Assembly (NCBI GenBank): GCA_036741235.1
Contig: DAINSQ010000148.1
Coordinates: 1-11,536, forward strand
DNA: 11,536 nucleotides
Direction of reading: 5' to 3'
Origin: JABWBR01 sp036741235
Lineage (GTDB): Bacteria; Bacteroidota; Bacteroidia; Chitinophagales; Saprospiraceae
Below the pieces are notes generated by a model. That model was not told where the DNA came from. It worked only from the letters and a program-made list of their open reading frames with translations, and searched no databases. The first letter of the stretch is position 1, and each line of letters begins with the position of its first letter. Positions 1-6,907 of this stretch are shown one piece after another. A program made the position numbers and the translations under genes.

Positions 1-70
1 TATAAACCTTCATAACCCTTCACAAACCTTCATCACCCTTCATCAACCTTCATCAACCTTCATCAACCCT
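1..70. repeat. 10-bp imperfect tandem repeat downstream of the metalloprotease gene
   Basis: Seven consecutive 10-bp units of the form catcaacctt fill the left edge of the window. Units 5 and 6 are identical and the others differ at one to three positions. The last unit touches the stop codon of the minus-strand metalloprotease gene, so on the transcribed strand the repeat (aaggttgatg) begins immediately after the stop. The array probably continues beyond the window. No open frame or stable hairpin is evident; the function is unknown. Confidence 0.85.
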
Positions 71-1612
71 TTATTCAGTAACCACAATCCGCTTATTCAA
101 GCGGCCCTCCTGGGTTTGCAGTGAAACGATATAAACGCCTGCCTGGAGGTTAGCGACCGGTATTTGCAGATTTTGTTCGCCGGCCTCAAAACGTTGAGCG
201 GCTTGTTGTTGAACTACCTGGCCGGTAGCGTTGAGCAGCATCAGGCGGCCTTCAAAAGCGGCGTTAGCATTAATGCGGACAAACAAATCCGTTTGTCCGT
301 CGGTGGGATTAGGCATAACGGCCCAATTGTCAACCGAGGCAATTTGGTCGACGCTCACGGCAACGCCCGTCTTAAAGGCTTCAGTAGCTGAAAATGGAGC
401 GCAGGCGTAGTAGTTATTCTGCGGTCTTACGCGCCAGAAGTGGATTTTATCAGCTTGAAGATCATTTACAACCTTCGAAGTGCCGTAAACCAGATCTTGG
501 TATGTTATGATAGAGAAGTTAGACAAACGCGATACCTGGAGGAGGTAAGAATCGGCCCCGGTAACGCCGTTCCAAACCAGGGTAACGGCATTATAACCGG
601 AAGTTACAGAACTATCAATTGGAGAAACGAGTTGGGGCGTCTCATTGATAACCGTCGTATTGATGTTGGTTCCCAATACAACACGGCGGATATTGCCCGA
701 AGACAGCGTGAGTCGGCCGGCCAGGTCTTGCTGCATCACCTGTTTTTGCTGTTCGCTAAAATAATAATCCTCGCGCGGGCAATTGAGGAAATAGCCCATG
801 AAGAGTTTTTCGTCGGGGTTAATGGTCACTCCCAGCGGGTCTTTCGCGCCGCCGGTGTAATTGCAGTTTGACCAGCCGAAGCCGAGGTTGTAATCGGGCG
901 CGGTATCGCACAGAAAATCGCCGGCGGTAGCGCAGTTAGAGCCGTCTTGCCGCTCTGTTGCTATGCCGCCGGGAGACATGGCCGGTGCGGGAGTTCCATG
1001 CACTGCGGGATCGTAGGGATCAAAATCCCAGCCATGGAAGGGGTGATCCAGCGAGAAATAGTGGCCGATTTCGTGAGGCAGCGTCGAACTGTCGTCGTTG
1101 ATTTCATCTTTGCGCACCACCAGCCAGTCGAAGCTGGCCGTGTAATAGCCCAGCGTGGTGCCGAGGCCGTCGCCGGCGGGCGTCGCGTCTTCGACTACCC
1201 AGATATTAATAGAACCCAGGTCGCGCTGGAATTGCATGAACCCGAATGCGTTGGCGTGGGCTTGAAATACGGTCGTATTATTGATGTAATTCAGTTTTTT
1301 GATATAAAACTGAATTTCCATATCGGCGTAATCTTCATTGAGGGCGCACAATTGATCGTACACATCCTTTTCTGTAATGCGGCCCGTGCCGTCGCTTTTA
1401 GCAACCAAATGGAAGGTAATGGGCACATATTTGATCGTTCTTTCTTCCAGCGTAGCCGGGTTATTCCGGATGTCGGCCAGGTGTTGTTGGAGTCGTTGAG
1501 AAATAATACCCAGGTCTTCTTGCGAAGTACCGCAAACGGGCCTGTAAGTTTGAGCAAAAGTAGCTGTTTGTAATGCGATTAACAGAATGAAAGTGTAGAC
1601 GGTGCGAAACAT
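71..1612 (-). CDS. Secreted zinc metalloprotease, M43 (pappalysin/ulilysin-like), with T9SS sorting domain
   Basis: Predicted 513-aa exported endopeptidase. Residues 1-20 form a signal peptide (hydrophobic core FILLIALQTA, likely cleavage near FAQ). The catalytic zinc motif is HEIGHYFSLDH at 180-190: H180, H184 and H190 would bind zinc and E181 would be the general base. The M43-like segment GDFLCDTAPD lies at 231-240 and a probable Met-turn (FMGY, M272) follows. Residues 325-416 resemble a fibronectin type III fold. From about 430 (VMPNPTDGQ) to the end is a type A T9SS C-terminal sorting domain, so the product is probably secreted or surface-anchored through the type IX system. A 20-residue longer reading starts at 1672, but I chose the ATG at 1612 because it directly precedes the signal peptide and a promoter-like site at 1661-1668 lies inside the extension. 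Odd point: serine (187) replaces the glycine usual in HExxHxxGxxH. The family assignment is strong; the substrate is unknown. Confidence 0.9.
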   Translation of the reverse strand: MFRTVYTFILLIALQTATFAQTYRPVCGTSQEDLGIISQRLQQHLADIRNNPATLEERTIKYVPITFHLVAKSDGTGRITEKDVYDQLCALNEDYADMEIQFYIKKLNYINNTTVFQAHANAFGFMQFQRDLGSINIWVVEDATPAGDGLGTTLGYYTASFDWLVVRKDEINDDSSTLPHEIGHYFSLDHPFHGWDFDPYDPAVHGTPAPAMSPGGIATERQDGSNCATAGDFLCDTAPDYNLGFGWSNCNYTGGAKDPLGVTINPDEKLFMGYFLNCPREDYYFSEQQKQVMQQDLAGRLTLSSGNIRRVVLGTNINTTVINETPQLVSPIDSSVTSGYNAVTLVWNGVTGADSYLLQVSRLSNFSIITYQDLVYGTSKVVNDLQADKIHFWRVRPQNNYYACAPFSATEAFKTGVAVSVDQIASVDNWAVMPNPTDGQTDLFVRINANAAFEGRLMLLNATGQVVQQQAAQRFEAGEQNLQIPVANLQAGVYIVSLQTQEGRLNKRIVVTE

Positions 1613-1660
1613 TTGAAGGAGGTTTGTTGTCAATAGATGATAAATTGTTAAAAAACCCGA

Positions 1661-1668
1661 CAAAGATA
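1661..1668 (-). promoter_or_regulatory. Bacteroidota-type -7 promoter element for the metalloprotease gene
   Basis: Read on the minus strand this is TATCTTTG, an exact match to the Bacteroidota -7 consensus TAnnTTTG. It would place the transcript start near 1655, giving a leader of about 43 nt before the ATG at 1612. I see no good -33 TTG element at the usual spacing, so this is an inferred site only. Confidence 0.45.
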
Positions 1669-1745
1669 ACAATTATACCCGTGCATATTGTTTAAGGCCA
1701 AGGCAATTCTTTCGTCGGTTCATTTACAAAGCCCGAAAAAATGCC

Positions 1746-1753
1746 TACTTTTG
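1746..1753 (+). promoter_or_regulatory. Bacteroidota-type -7 promoter element for mdh
   Basis: TACTTTTG is an exact match to TAnnTTTG, 49 nt before the mdh ATG, predicting a leader of about 43 nt. That is almost the same spacing as for the divergent metalloprotease gene. The -33 region (about 1716-1725) has no clear TTG, so support rests on the -7 match and position. The run between the element and the ATG is AT-rich, as is usual for leaders in this phylum. Confidence 0.5.
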
Positions 1754-1802
1754 CGGCGTTTTTTATACATACCGAAACATAACCATTCAAAATAATATTT
1801 TT

Positions 1803-2738
1803 ATGAGCAAAATAACAGTAGTAGGCGGCGCAGGCAATGTTGGCGCAACGGTGGCCAATGTACTGGCCCATAAAGACCTTGTCAACGAAGTTGTATTGGT
1901 TGACATCGCCGGCGATATGGCCCGCGGCAAGGCCCTCGACATGTGGCAACAGGCGCCAATAGACAACTACAGTACGTTTCTGCGCGGCGCCGACGACTAC
2001 AAGGAAACCGCCAATTCGGATATCGTGGTGATCACCGCCGGCGTTCCCCGCAAACCGGGTATGACCCGCGACGACCTGATCAACACCAACGCCAATATCG
2101 TAACGACGGTGACGCGCAAGATCATGGAGCACTCTTCCAACCCCATTATCATTGTGGTCTCTAATCCGCTCGACGTAATGACCTATGCCGCTTATAAGGC
2201 ATCCGGATTGCCCTCGTCTAGGGTGCTAGGCATGGCAGGCATCCTCGATACGGCCCGCTATCGCGCTTTCCTGGCTGAAGCGCTCCAGGTTTCTCCCAAA
2301 GATATCCAGGCTATGCTGCTGGGCGGCCATGGCGATACCATGGTTCCCCTGCCCCGTTATACCACAGTATCAGGTATTCCGGTAACGGAAATGATTGACA
2401 GCGCCACTCTCGACGCTATAGTAGAGCGCACCAAAGTTGGCGGCGGCGAACTGGTTAAGCTCATGGGCACTTCAGCCTGGTACGCCCCCGGCGCAGCGGC
2501 AGCCCAAATGGTGGAGGCGATCGTTCGAAATGAAAACCGCATTTTTCCTTGCTGCGTAAAACTCGAAGGTCAATACGGCATGGATGGTATTTTCCTGGGC
2601 GTACCCGTTAAGTTGAATAAAAACGGTATCGGCCAAGTCCTCGAACTCCAACTCAACGACCAGGAAATGGCCCTGCTTAAGGATTCCGCCGGCCACGTTA
2701 AGGAGGTGATGGAGGTGTTTGACAAACTGCAAGGTTAA
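1803..2738 (+). CDS. mdh: Malate dehydrogenase (LDH-like type), NAD-dependent
   Basis: A 311-aa cytosolic enzyme that interconverts malate and oxaloacetate in the TCA cycle. The N-terminal Rossmann motif GGAGNVG is at 8-14, and D34 (VLVDI) should bind the NAD ribose. The substrate loop VPRKPGMTR at 81-89 carries R83, which aligns with the position that is Arg in malate and Gln in lactate dehydrogenases, and R89. N121 lies in VSNPLDV, D149 and R152 in LDTARYR, and the catalytic histidine H176 in GGHGDTMVPL. Every expected active-site residue is present and the length is normal for this family. The ATG at 1803 is directly followed by the nucleotide-binding strand, so no shorter start is credible. 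It is divergent from the protease gene and followed by a repeat block, suggesting a single-gene transcript. Confidence 0.97.
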   Translation: MSKITVVGGAGNVGATVANVLAHKDLVNEVVLVDIAGDMARGKALDMWQQAPIDNYSTFLRGADDYKETANSDIVVITAGVPRKPGMTRDDLINTNANIVTTVTRKIMEHSSNPIIIVVSNPLDVMTYAAYKASGLPSSRVLGMAGILDTARYRAFLAEALQVSPKDIQAMLLGGHGDTMVPLPRYTTVSGIPVTEMIDSATLDAIVERTKVGGGELVKLMGTSAWYAPGAAAAQMVEAIVRNENRIFPCCVKLEGQYGMDGIFLGVPVKLNKNGIGQVLELQLNDQEMALLKDSAGHVKEVMEVFDKLQG

Positions 2739-2743
2739 TGGGT

Positions 2744-2857
2744 AAATGTGCTGATTAGTTAATGTGCTGATGTGCTGATGGGTCAATTTGCTGATAATTA
2801 AATAATAATCAGCACATGAGCAAATCAGCACATTAGCGCATCAGCACATTATTAAAC
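2744..2857. repeat. Large imperfect inverted repeat built from GTGCTGAT octamers (REP-like)
   Basis: The left arm holds three exact GTGCTGAT copies (2748-2755, 2764-2771, 2772-2779) and one variant TTGCTGAT (2788-2795). The right arm holds three exact reverse complements ATCAGCAC (2808-2815, 2824-2831, 2840-2847). The AT-only apex is about 2796-2807. The arms can pair along nearly their whole length with small bulges, giving a long stem in RNA or a cruciform in DNA. It starts 6 nt after the mdh stop. It could stabilise or end the mdh transcript, but there is no U-run typical of an intrinsic terminator. It could also be a dispersed repeat of this genome. Confidence 0.8.
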
Positions 2858-2912
2858 CTTTCCCCCCTTTATGCTGTTCAAGTAGTGGCCGTTCACAAAA
2901 AACTGTGTCACT

Positions 2913-3452
2913 ATGCTCAATACGCCGGTTGATGTAGCGCTTTTAGAGCAAATGAAAACCAACACAGGAGACAATCTGCTCGCTTTGTCCTCCAGGAAAC
3001 CTGTATTGTTGGTATTTTTACGCCATTTCGGTTGTACCTTCTGCCGGGAGGCCCTCAATGATATCTCCAAGCAAAAAAAATTCATAGAATCTACTGGTAC
3101 GCAGATTGTTTTCGTTCATATGACCGACAATGAGACGGCTGAACGCTACTTCACCCGTTATAATCTCAACGATAGCGTTCATGTGAGCGATCCCGATTGC
3201 CATTATTATGCTGCTTTCGGGCTTACCAAAGGAACTTTAACCCAATTATTCGGCTTGCATTCCTGGATAAGGGGCTTCAACTCAAGCGTTATGCAAGGTC
3301 ATGGCGTTGGCCCGTTGCTAGGCGACGGCTTTCAGATGCCCGGCGTTTTTGTCATTCAGGACGGCGAAATCAAGGACGCTTTTATCCACAAGCTGGCTTC
3401 TGACCGCCCCGACTACGACGGTCTGATCAGAAATTGTTGCCAGGTGGCCTGA
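2913..3452 (+). CDS. Peroxiredoxin-like / SelL-related (PRXL2-type) thioredoxin-fold redox protein
   Basis: A 179-aa protein with a thioredoxin-like fold of the AhpC/TSA-like PRXL2 type. After a short N-terminal helix, strand VLLVFLRHFG leads into GCTFC, a CxxC redox pair (C41, C44). The RHFGC..CR context resembles the PRXL2/FAM213 and selenoprotein L families, where the pair may be selenocysteines; here both are ordinary Cys codons. The segment MPGVFVIQDG at 142-151 supplies the expected cis-proline (P143) and following strand. There is no signal peptide, so it is probably cytosolic. The exact reaction (peroxide or other disulfide reduction) cannot be read from sequence. The C-terminus contains an extra adjacent Cys pair (C175, C176). 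It is followed 14 nt later by the VWA gene, probably co-transcribed. The ATG at 2913 is the first in frame after an upstream stop. Confidence 0.8.
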   Translation: MLNTPVDVALLEQMKTNTGDNLLALSSRKPVLLVFLRHFGCTFCREALNDISKQKKFIESTGTQIVFVHMTDNETAERYFTRYNLNDSVHVSDPDCHYYAAFGLTKGTLTQLFGLHSWIRGFNSSVMQGHGVGPLLGDGFQMPGVFVIQDGEIKDAFIHKLASDRPDYDGLIRNCCQVA

Positions 3453-3466
3453 TAAATTTCTCATAC

Positions 3467-4558
3467 ATGATCGGCTGGAAATTCTCTGAATATATTCCCG
3501 GACAAGACGAGGGCTCGACTTTCGAAAAACTGCTGAAGCTTTTTCAGGAGCTGCTTCTGTATACTTCCGGCGATGTGGCCGAGGCCCTGGCCTGGCTCAC
3601 CGAGCTGGACAAAGCGTACAAGCTGACCGATGACACCTACGGCATGGCCGATTTTATCCAGGATCTCATCGACAAAGGTTATATCCGCCAACAAGATCCC
3701 CAAAACCCCATGTTTGTGCCCGCTGCCAAAATGGAGATTGCTCTGCGTCAAAAGGCCCTCGACGATGTGTTCGGCCAAATAAAAAAAACCAAACAGGGCA
3801 ACCACAATACCAAAGTGACGGGCAAAGGCGATGAGTCGACTTCAGAGGTGCGCCCTTTTGAATTTGGCGACCCCCTCGACAACCTGGCACTGGCAGAAAC
3901 GATGCGCAACGCCCAGATCAACCACGGCATCGATGAATTTGCGCTGGCCCCTGACGATTTGGAGGTGTACGAAACTTTCTTCCAAAGCCAAACCAGCACC
4001 GTGCTCATGATCGATATTTCTCATTCCATGATCCTCTATGGAGAAGACCGCATTACCCCCGCCAAAAAGGTGGCCATGGCGCTGTCTGAATTTATCACTA
4101 CCCGCTACCCCAAGGATACCCTCGATATTATTGTCTTCGGCAATGATGCCTGGCAAATCGAAATCAAGGACCTCCCCTATCTTCAGGTGGGCCCTTATCA
4201 TACCAATACCGTAGCAGGCCTCGAACTGGCGATGGATATCCTTCGCCGTCGCAAAAACCCTAATAAACAGGTTTTTATGATTACCGACGGCAAACCTACC
4301 TGTATTAAAAAAGGAAAAAAATATTACCAAAACAGCTTCGGCCTCGACCGCAAAATCGTTAGTCGCACACTGAACCTGGCCACCCAGTGCCGTAAACTAA
4401 ATATCCCCATTACTACATTTATGATCGCACAGGATCCCTATCTGGTACGCTTTGTCGATCAGTTTACCCGCGCCAATAACGGCAAGGCTTTTTATAGCAG
4501 CCTGCACGGCCTGGGGGAGTTTGTGTTCAGGGATTATAAGAATAATAAGAGGAGGTGA
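3467..4558 (+). CDS. VWA domain protein with complete MIDAS metal site
   Basis: A 363-aa cytosolic-looking protein with no signal peptide or membrane segment. The N-terminal half (1-170) is mostly helical and charged and belongs to no domain I recognise; a Gly/Ser/Thr-rich linker lies near 110-127. Residues 177-350 are a VWA domain: D183, S185 and S187 in DISHS, T246 in the HTNT segment, and D274 in ITDGKPT make up the metal-ion-dependent adhesion site. Proteins of this build often work with an AAA+ ATPase of the MoxR or magnesium-chelatase-I type, but no such gene is in the window. A TTG codon at 3434 would allow an 11-residue longer form overlapping the preceding gene; I prefer the ATG at 3467, 14 nt after that gene's stop, because the extension is not domain-like. 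The cellular role is unknown. Confidence 0.85.
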   Translation: MIGWKFSEYIPGQDEGSTFEKLLKLFQELLLYTSGDVAEALAWLTELDKAYKLTDDTYGMADFIQDLIDKGYIRQQDPQNPMFVPAAKMEIALRQKALDDVFGQIKKTKQGNHNTKVTGKGDESTSEVRPFEFGDPLDNLALAETMRNAQINHGIDEFALAPDDLEVYETFFQSQTSTVLMIDISHSMILYGEDRITPAKKVAMALSEFITTRYPKDTLDIIVFGNDAWQIEIKDLPYLQVGPYHTNTVAGLELAMDILRRRKNPNKQVFMITDGKPTCIKKGKKYYQNSFGLDRKIVSRTLNLATQCRKLNIPITTFMIAQDPYLVRFVDQFTRANNGKAFYSSLHGLGEFVFRDYKNNKRR

Positions 4559-4560
4559 TC

Positions 4561-4620
4561 GGTTGTAGGTTGTAGGTTGTAGGTTGTAGGTTGTAGGTTG
4601 TAGGTTGTAGGTTGTAGGTT
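4561..4620. repeat. Heptamer tandem repeat, eight perfect GGTTGTA copies
   Basis: Eight exact copies of ggttgta (4561-4616) plus a partial ninth (ggtt) start 2 nt after the VWA stop codon. Perfect identity of all copies points to recent slippage or ongoing expansion. The 7-bp period is not a multiple of three, and no frame crosses it usefully. Function unknown. Confidence 0.95.
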
Positions 4621-4757
4621 TGTTTATAAGTTTAATAGTTTATACGACTGAGAGCGAACGAAGTGAGTCCCGACTAAAAGTCGGGGGAGTCCCGTACTGA
4701 CCGAAGGGAAGTCGGGAGGTTTATGAATAAGCGTGTACTTTAAACCCATAAACAAAC
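4618..4757. repeat. 140-bp element with terminal inverted repeats between convergent genes
   Basis: The 18-nt left end (4618-4635, gtttgtttataagtttaa) is the reverse complement of the right end (4740-4757) with two mismatches. With bulges the arms extend to about 4646 and 4732. The interior contains a perfect 7-bp hairpin, CCCGACT-aaa-AGTCGGG (4669-4685), and a second AGTCGGGA at 4710-4717. There is no coding potential (longest ATG frame is six codons). The structure fits a MITE-like or REP-like palindromic unit, or a structured shared 3' region for the VWA and tex genes. It ends 8 nt from the tex stop. No target-site duplication is clear. Confidence 0.65.
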
Positions 4758-4765
4758 AGGGAACA

Positions 4766-6886
4766 TTATTCTTTCATCGACAGCTGCACCCTTTGCCGTT
4801 GGTAATCAATGCTCATCACCCTTACCGTGACCTCCTGATGAAGGCTCACCACCTCTGAAGGACTTTTAATAAACCTGTTGGTCATTTGAGAAATGTGCAC
4901 CAGTCCGCTCTCCTTAATACCTATATCCACAAAAGCGCCGAAATTGGTAATATTAGTCACGATGCCAGGCAGTACCATACCTTCGTATAAATCATTAATA
5001 CTCTTGATATCGGCGAAATGAAAAGCTTTGGCTTCGCCCCGGGGGTCAAGGCCGGGTTTTTCCAATTCCTTCATAATATCTTTAAGGGTAGGCATCCCGA
5101 TTTGTCCGCTGACATAGTGTTGCAGCTGAATTTTCTTGCGTAATTCCGGTTGGCTGACCAGGTCTTCCACCCTGCAGCCCAGATCGGCAGCCATACGCGT
5201 CACAACCGGGTAGCTTTCGGGGTGAACGCCGGTATTGTCGAGCGGATTGGCCGCCTGGCGGATGCGGAGGAAACCCGCGCATTGCTCGAAAGCTTTTTCA
5301 CCCAGTCGGGGTACTTTTTTGAGGGCCTCCCTTGTTCGAAACGGTCCATTGGCGCTGCGATATTCCACAATGTTATTGGCCAGTGAAGGGCCCAAACCCG
5401 ATATGTAGGTCAGCAGGTGTTTGCTTGCCGTATTGAGGTTGACGCCTACGGCGTTGACACAACTTTCCACCACCTGGTCGAGTCGCTCTTTGAGCATCGA
5501 TTGGCTGACGTCGTGCTGGTATTGGCCCACGCCGATCGATTTGGGGTCAATTTTGACCAACTCGGCGAGGGGGTCCATGAGGCGTCTTCCAATGGATACG
5601 GCGCCGCGCACAGTGATATCGTGGCTGGGAAACTCCTCGCGGGCAATTTCAGACGCCGAGTATATTGAGGCGCCGGCTTCATTAACAGAAAAGATATCTA
5701 CAGGTCGGCTGAATTTGATACTTCGGCACAAGTCCATGGTTTCTCTGCCCGCCGTGCCGTTGCCGACGGCAATGGCGTCAATGCCGTGGTAGTCGACAAG
5801 GTGTTCGAGGGTACGTCGCGCCATGAAGTCGTCGGACTGAGGCGGGTGGGGGTAAATGGTTTCATTGTGCAATAATTGTCCGCTTTCGTCGAGGCAGACT
5901 ACCTTGCAGCCGGTGCGGTAGCCGGGGTCGATGCCCAGCACCCGGCGCTGGCCAAGGGGAGCGGAGAGCAGCAACTGCTTGAGGTTGAGTGCAAAAACCT
6001 CAATAGCCTCTTTATCGGCGCGTTCTTTGGAGGAATGCCGGAACTCGGTTTCTATAGAAGGCGATAGCAACCTCTCGTATCCGTCGCGCAGGGCTTCTTT
6101 GACCTGTTGGGCGGCGGCGGCGGCGCCTTTTACAAGACGGCGCTCCAGGGCGGCGATGGTTTCCTCATCATCGGGGCTGATGATGACCCGCAAGAAGCCT
6201 TCTTCTTCACCGCGGCGGATAGCCAGCAGGCGGTGCGACGGGCACTTGGCCAGCGGTTCTTCGTGTTCAAAATAATCGCGATATTTGGCGCCTTCCTCTT
6301 CTTTGCCGCGAGCTACTTTAGAGCGAATAAGCGCCCCTTTTTTAAAGGCGTTACGCACGGCGTTGCGGGCATTCTCGTCTTCATTGATCCATTCGGCAAT
6401 AATATCGCGGGCGCCTTGAAGGGCCTCTTCGAGGGTTGGGACCTGATCGTTGAAAAAAGGTTTGGCCATCGCTTCCAGGTCGTTGCGCTGTTGCTGGAAA
6501 ATAAGCTGCGCCAGGGGTTCCAACCCTTTTTCTTTGGCGATAGAAGCCCTCGTCTTTCGCTTGGGGCGGTAAGGCAAATAAATATCTTCCAGTTCGGTGA
6601 GGTTATAACAATTGACAATACGCCGGCGAAGTTCGTCGGTAAGTTTTCCTTGCTCCTCAATGGTTTGCAGGATGGTTTCCTTGCGTTTATCCAGTTCATC
6701 GAGGCGTTTGCCTTCTTTCTGAATCGCGGCGATCTGGGTTTCATCGAGAGAGCCCGTAGCCTCTTTGCGGTAGCGGGCAATAAAGGGAACTGTAGCGCCT
6801 TCATCGAGCAGTTGCAGGGTTTGTTCCACGCCTTTTTTGGGCAACTGCAAGGTATCGGCAATGAGTTGTATGTGAGTAATTTGCAT
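4766..6886 (-). CDS. tex: Tex, transcription accessory protein with S1 RNA-binding domain
   Basis: A 706-aa cytosolic nucleic-acid-binding protein related to eukaryotic Spt6. Domain order is typical: a helical Tex N-terminal region (about 1-190, with VPFIARYRKEATGSLDE near 33-49), a linker to about 310, a YqgF/RNase H-like domain beginning at LGIDPGYRTGCK (317-328), helix-hairpin-helix repeats (about 490-545, ISGLGPSLANNIVEYR and KVPRLGEKAFEQCAGF), and a C-terminal S1 domain (about 633-706, EGMVLPGIVTNITNFGAF and SGLVHISQM). It is slightly shorter than many Tex proteins (720-780 aa) but complete, ending soon after the last S1 strand. The ATG at 6886 begins a typical Tex N-terminus. The gene lies downstream of susCD on the same strand but behind an intrinsic terminator, so it probably has its own promoter. 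Family assignment is certain; the in vivo role is only broadly known. Confidence 0.96.
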   Translation of the reverse strand: MQITHIQLIADTLQLPKKGVEQTLQLLDEGATVPFIARYRKEATGSLDETQIAAIQKEGKRLDELDKRKETILQTIEEQGKLTDELRRRIVNCYNLTELEDIYLPYRPKRKTRASIAKEKGLEPLAQLIFQQQRNDLEAMAKPFFNDQVPTLEEALQGARDIIAEWINEDENARNAVRNAFKKGALIRSKVARGKEEEGAKYRDYFEHEEPLAKCPSHRLLAIRRGEEEGFLRVIISPDDEETIAALERRLVKGAAAAAQQVKEALRDGYERLLSPSIETEFRHSSKERADKEAIEVFALNLKQLLLSAPLGQRRVLGIDPGYRTGCKVVCLDESGQLLHNETIYPHPPQSDDFMARRTLEHLVDYHGIDAIAVGNGTAGRETMDLCRSIKFSRPVDIFSVNEAGASIYSASEIAREEFPSHDITVRGAVSIGRRLMDPLAELVKIDPKSIGVGQYQHDVSQSMLKERLDQVVESCVNAVGVNLNTASKHLLTYISGLGPSLANNIVEYRSANGPFRTREALKKVPRLGEKAFEQCAGFLRIRQAANPLDNTGVHPESYPVVTRMAADLGCRVEDLVSQPELRKKIQLQHYVSGQIGMPTLKDIMKELEKPGLDPRGEAKAFHFADIKSINDLYEGMVLPGIVTNITNFGAFVDIGIKESGLVHISQMTNRFIKSPSEVVSLHQEVTVRVMSIDYQRQRVQLSMKE

Positions 6887-6907
6887 GAAAATTTAAAAAA
6901 AATAATC

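Noticed and set aside
947..1573. 208-codon plus-strand open frame opposite the metalloprotease
   Set aside because: It is antisense to a gene with a full set of catalytic and sorting motifs, and no start context or family match was seen.
3434..3466. TTG start giving the VWA protein 11 extra residues and a 19-nt overlap with the preceding gene
   Set aside because: The extension shows no domain character, and an ATG 14 nt after the preceding stop gives a more ordinary start.
4669..4685. CCCGACT/AGTCGGG hairpin as an intrinsic terminator for the VWA gene
   Set aside because: The stem is not followed by a T-run on either strand, so it lacks the defining second half of an intrinsic terminator.
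4561..4757. CRISPR array
   Set aside because: The heptamers have no spacers, and the neighbouring inverted repeats are not arranged as repeat-spacer units; no cas gene is present.
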